A DNA stretch of 7,400 bases, from positions 1 to 7,400 of the forward strand of contig NZ_JAYGHY010000090.1 in assembly GCF_034931305.1 (NCBI RefSeq). The letters are read 5' to 3'. The DNA is from Cyanobium gracile_A. Its GTDB lineage: Bacteria > Cyanobacteriota > Cyanobacteriia > PCC-6307 > Cyanobiaceae. Shown here piece by piece: positions 7,245-7,400 of this stretch; position 1 is the stretch's first letter, and every line of letters begins with the position of its first letter. Under the pieces are notes generated by a model. It was not told the DNA's origin and did no database searches. It saw nothing but the letters and a program-made list of their open reading frames with translations. Position numbers and translations under genes: made by a program.

Positions 7245-7400
7245 GTGGGACTCTACCGGCAGCTCTTGAACGCTCCCTCCTCCCTCACCGACCTGGCGGC
7301 GGCCCTGCGGGTTCGGGCCGAGGCGCTTGGCTTCGCGCCGGTGGGCCTGGCGGCCGTGCCGGGGGGGGCTCGGCTGCCGCTGCGCAACGCCGCCCTGGAG
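7245..7400 (+). CDS. queG: 5' part of epoxyqueuosine reductase (QueG), cut by the window edge
   Basis: Fifty-two codons are visible, ending LPLRNAALE at the window edge. QueG is a cobalamin- and [4Fe-4S]-dependent enzyme that reduces epoxyqueuosine to queuosine in the tRNA wobble position. The visible part shows the family's N-terminal pattern: a helix LAAALRVRAEALGF, then APVGLAAVPG and RLPLRNAALE, like the picocyanobacterial QueG start as I recall it. The cluster-binding cysteines lie beyond the window. The start is uncertain: GTG at 7245 has a G-rich AGGGGGGG tract (7229-7236) eight bases upstream, while TTG at 7266 would match the usual homologue length better. The frame is open through the eight-G run at 7361-7368. 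Divergent placement next to hpsJ matches recalled picocyanobacterial gene order. Confidence 0.75.
   Translation, partial: MGLYRQLLNAPSSLTDLAAALRVRAEALGFAPVGLAAVPGGARLPLRNAALE

Noticed and set aside
7361..7368. Eight-G run in queG as a phase-variation switch
   Set aside because: The frame continues correctly through the run with the expected QueG residues. One homopolymer in GC-rich DNA is not enough to suggest phase variation.

Overview
The window looks like core chromosome of a high-GC picocyanobacterium (the Synechococcus/Cyanobium type). The evidence is strongly GC-biased codon use, two copies of the cyanobacterial HIP1 octamer GCGATCGC, a single-RRM glycine-rich RNA-binding protein of the cyanobacterial Rbp type, a long NusB with an extra helical segment, and a gene order that I recall as conserved near dnaN in marine Synechococcus and Prochlorococcus. 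The genus is inferred, not proven.

Layout from left to right. Positions 1-53 hold the last 16 codons of a plus-strand gene, probably the tRNA-dihydrouridine synthase dus by synteny. Seven genes then lie on the minus strand, so their transcription runs from right to left: the HpsJ-like membrane protein (6576-7226), a DUF502 membrane protein (5791-6522), nusB (5165-5791), ftsY (3636-5153), a GAF-like/SpoIIE PP2C phosphatase (2181-3590), argH (742-2142) and the RRM protein (82-612). At the right edge the 5' end of queG begins on the plus strand (from about 7245), divergent from hpsJ. No gap between genes exceeds 300 bases; the longest is the 129-base argH/rbp spacer.

The minus-strand genes from hpsJ to argH are packed with gaps of about 11-55 bases, and DUF502 and nusB overlap by one base, so they are probably cotranscribed. 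A GC-rich hairpin after argH followed by a promoter-like pair of boxes suggests that rbp also has its own transcription unit. The cluster mixes functions: envelope or membrane proteins of unknown role, antitermination of rRNA transcription (NusB), membrane protein targeting (FtsY), a regulatory serine/threonine phosphatase, the last step of arginine synthesis (ArgH) and an RNA chaperone-like protein. This is housekeeping synteny, not an accessory island. I see no mobile element, CRISPR array, RNA gene or defence system. The most interesting points are the unassigned HpsJ-like and DUF502 membrane proteins next to nusB-ftsY, an orphan SpoIIE phosphatase, and short regulatory-looking structures in the intergenic gaps.
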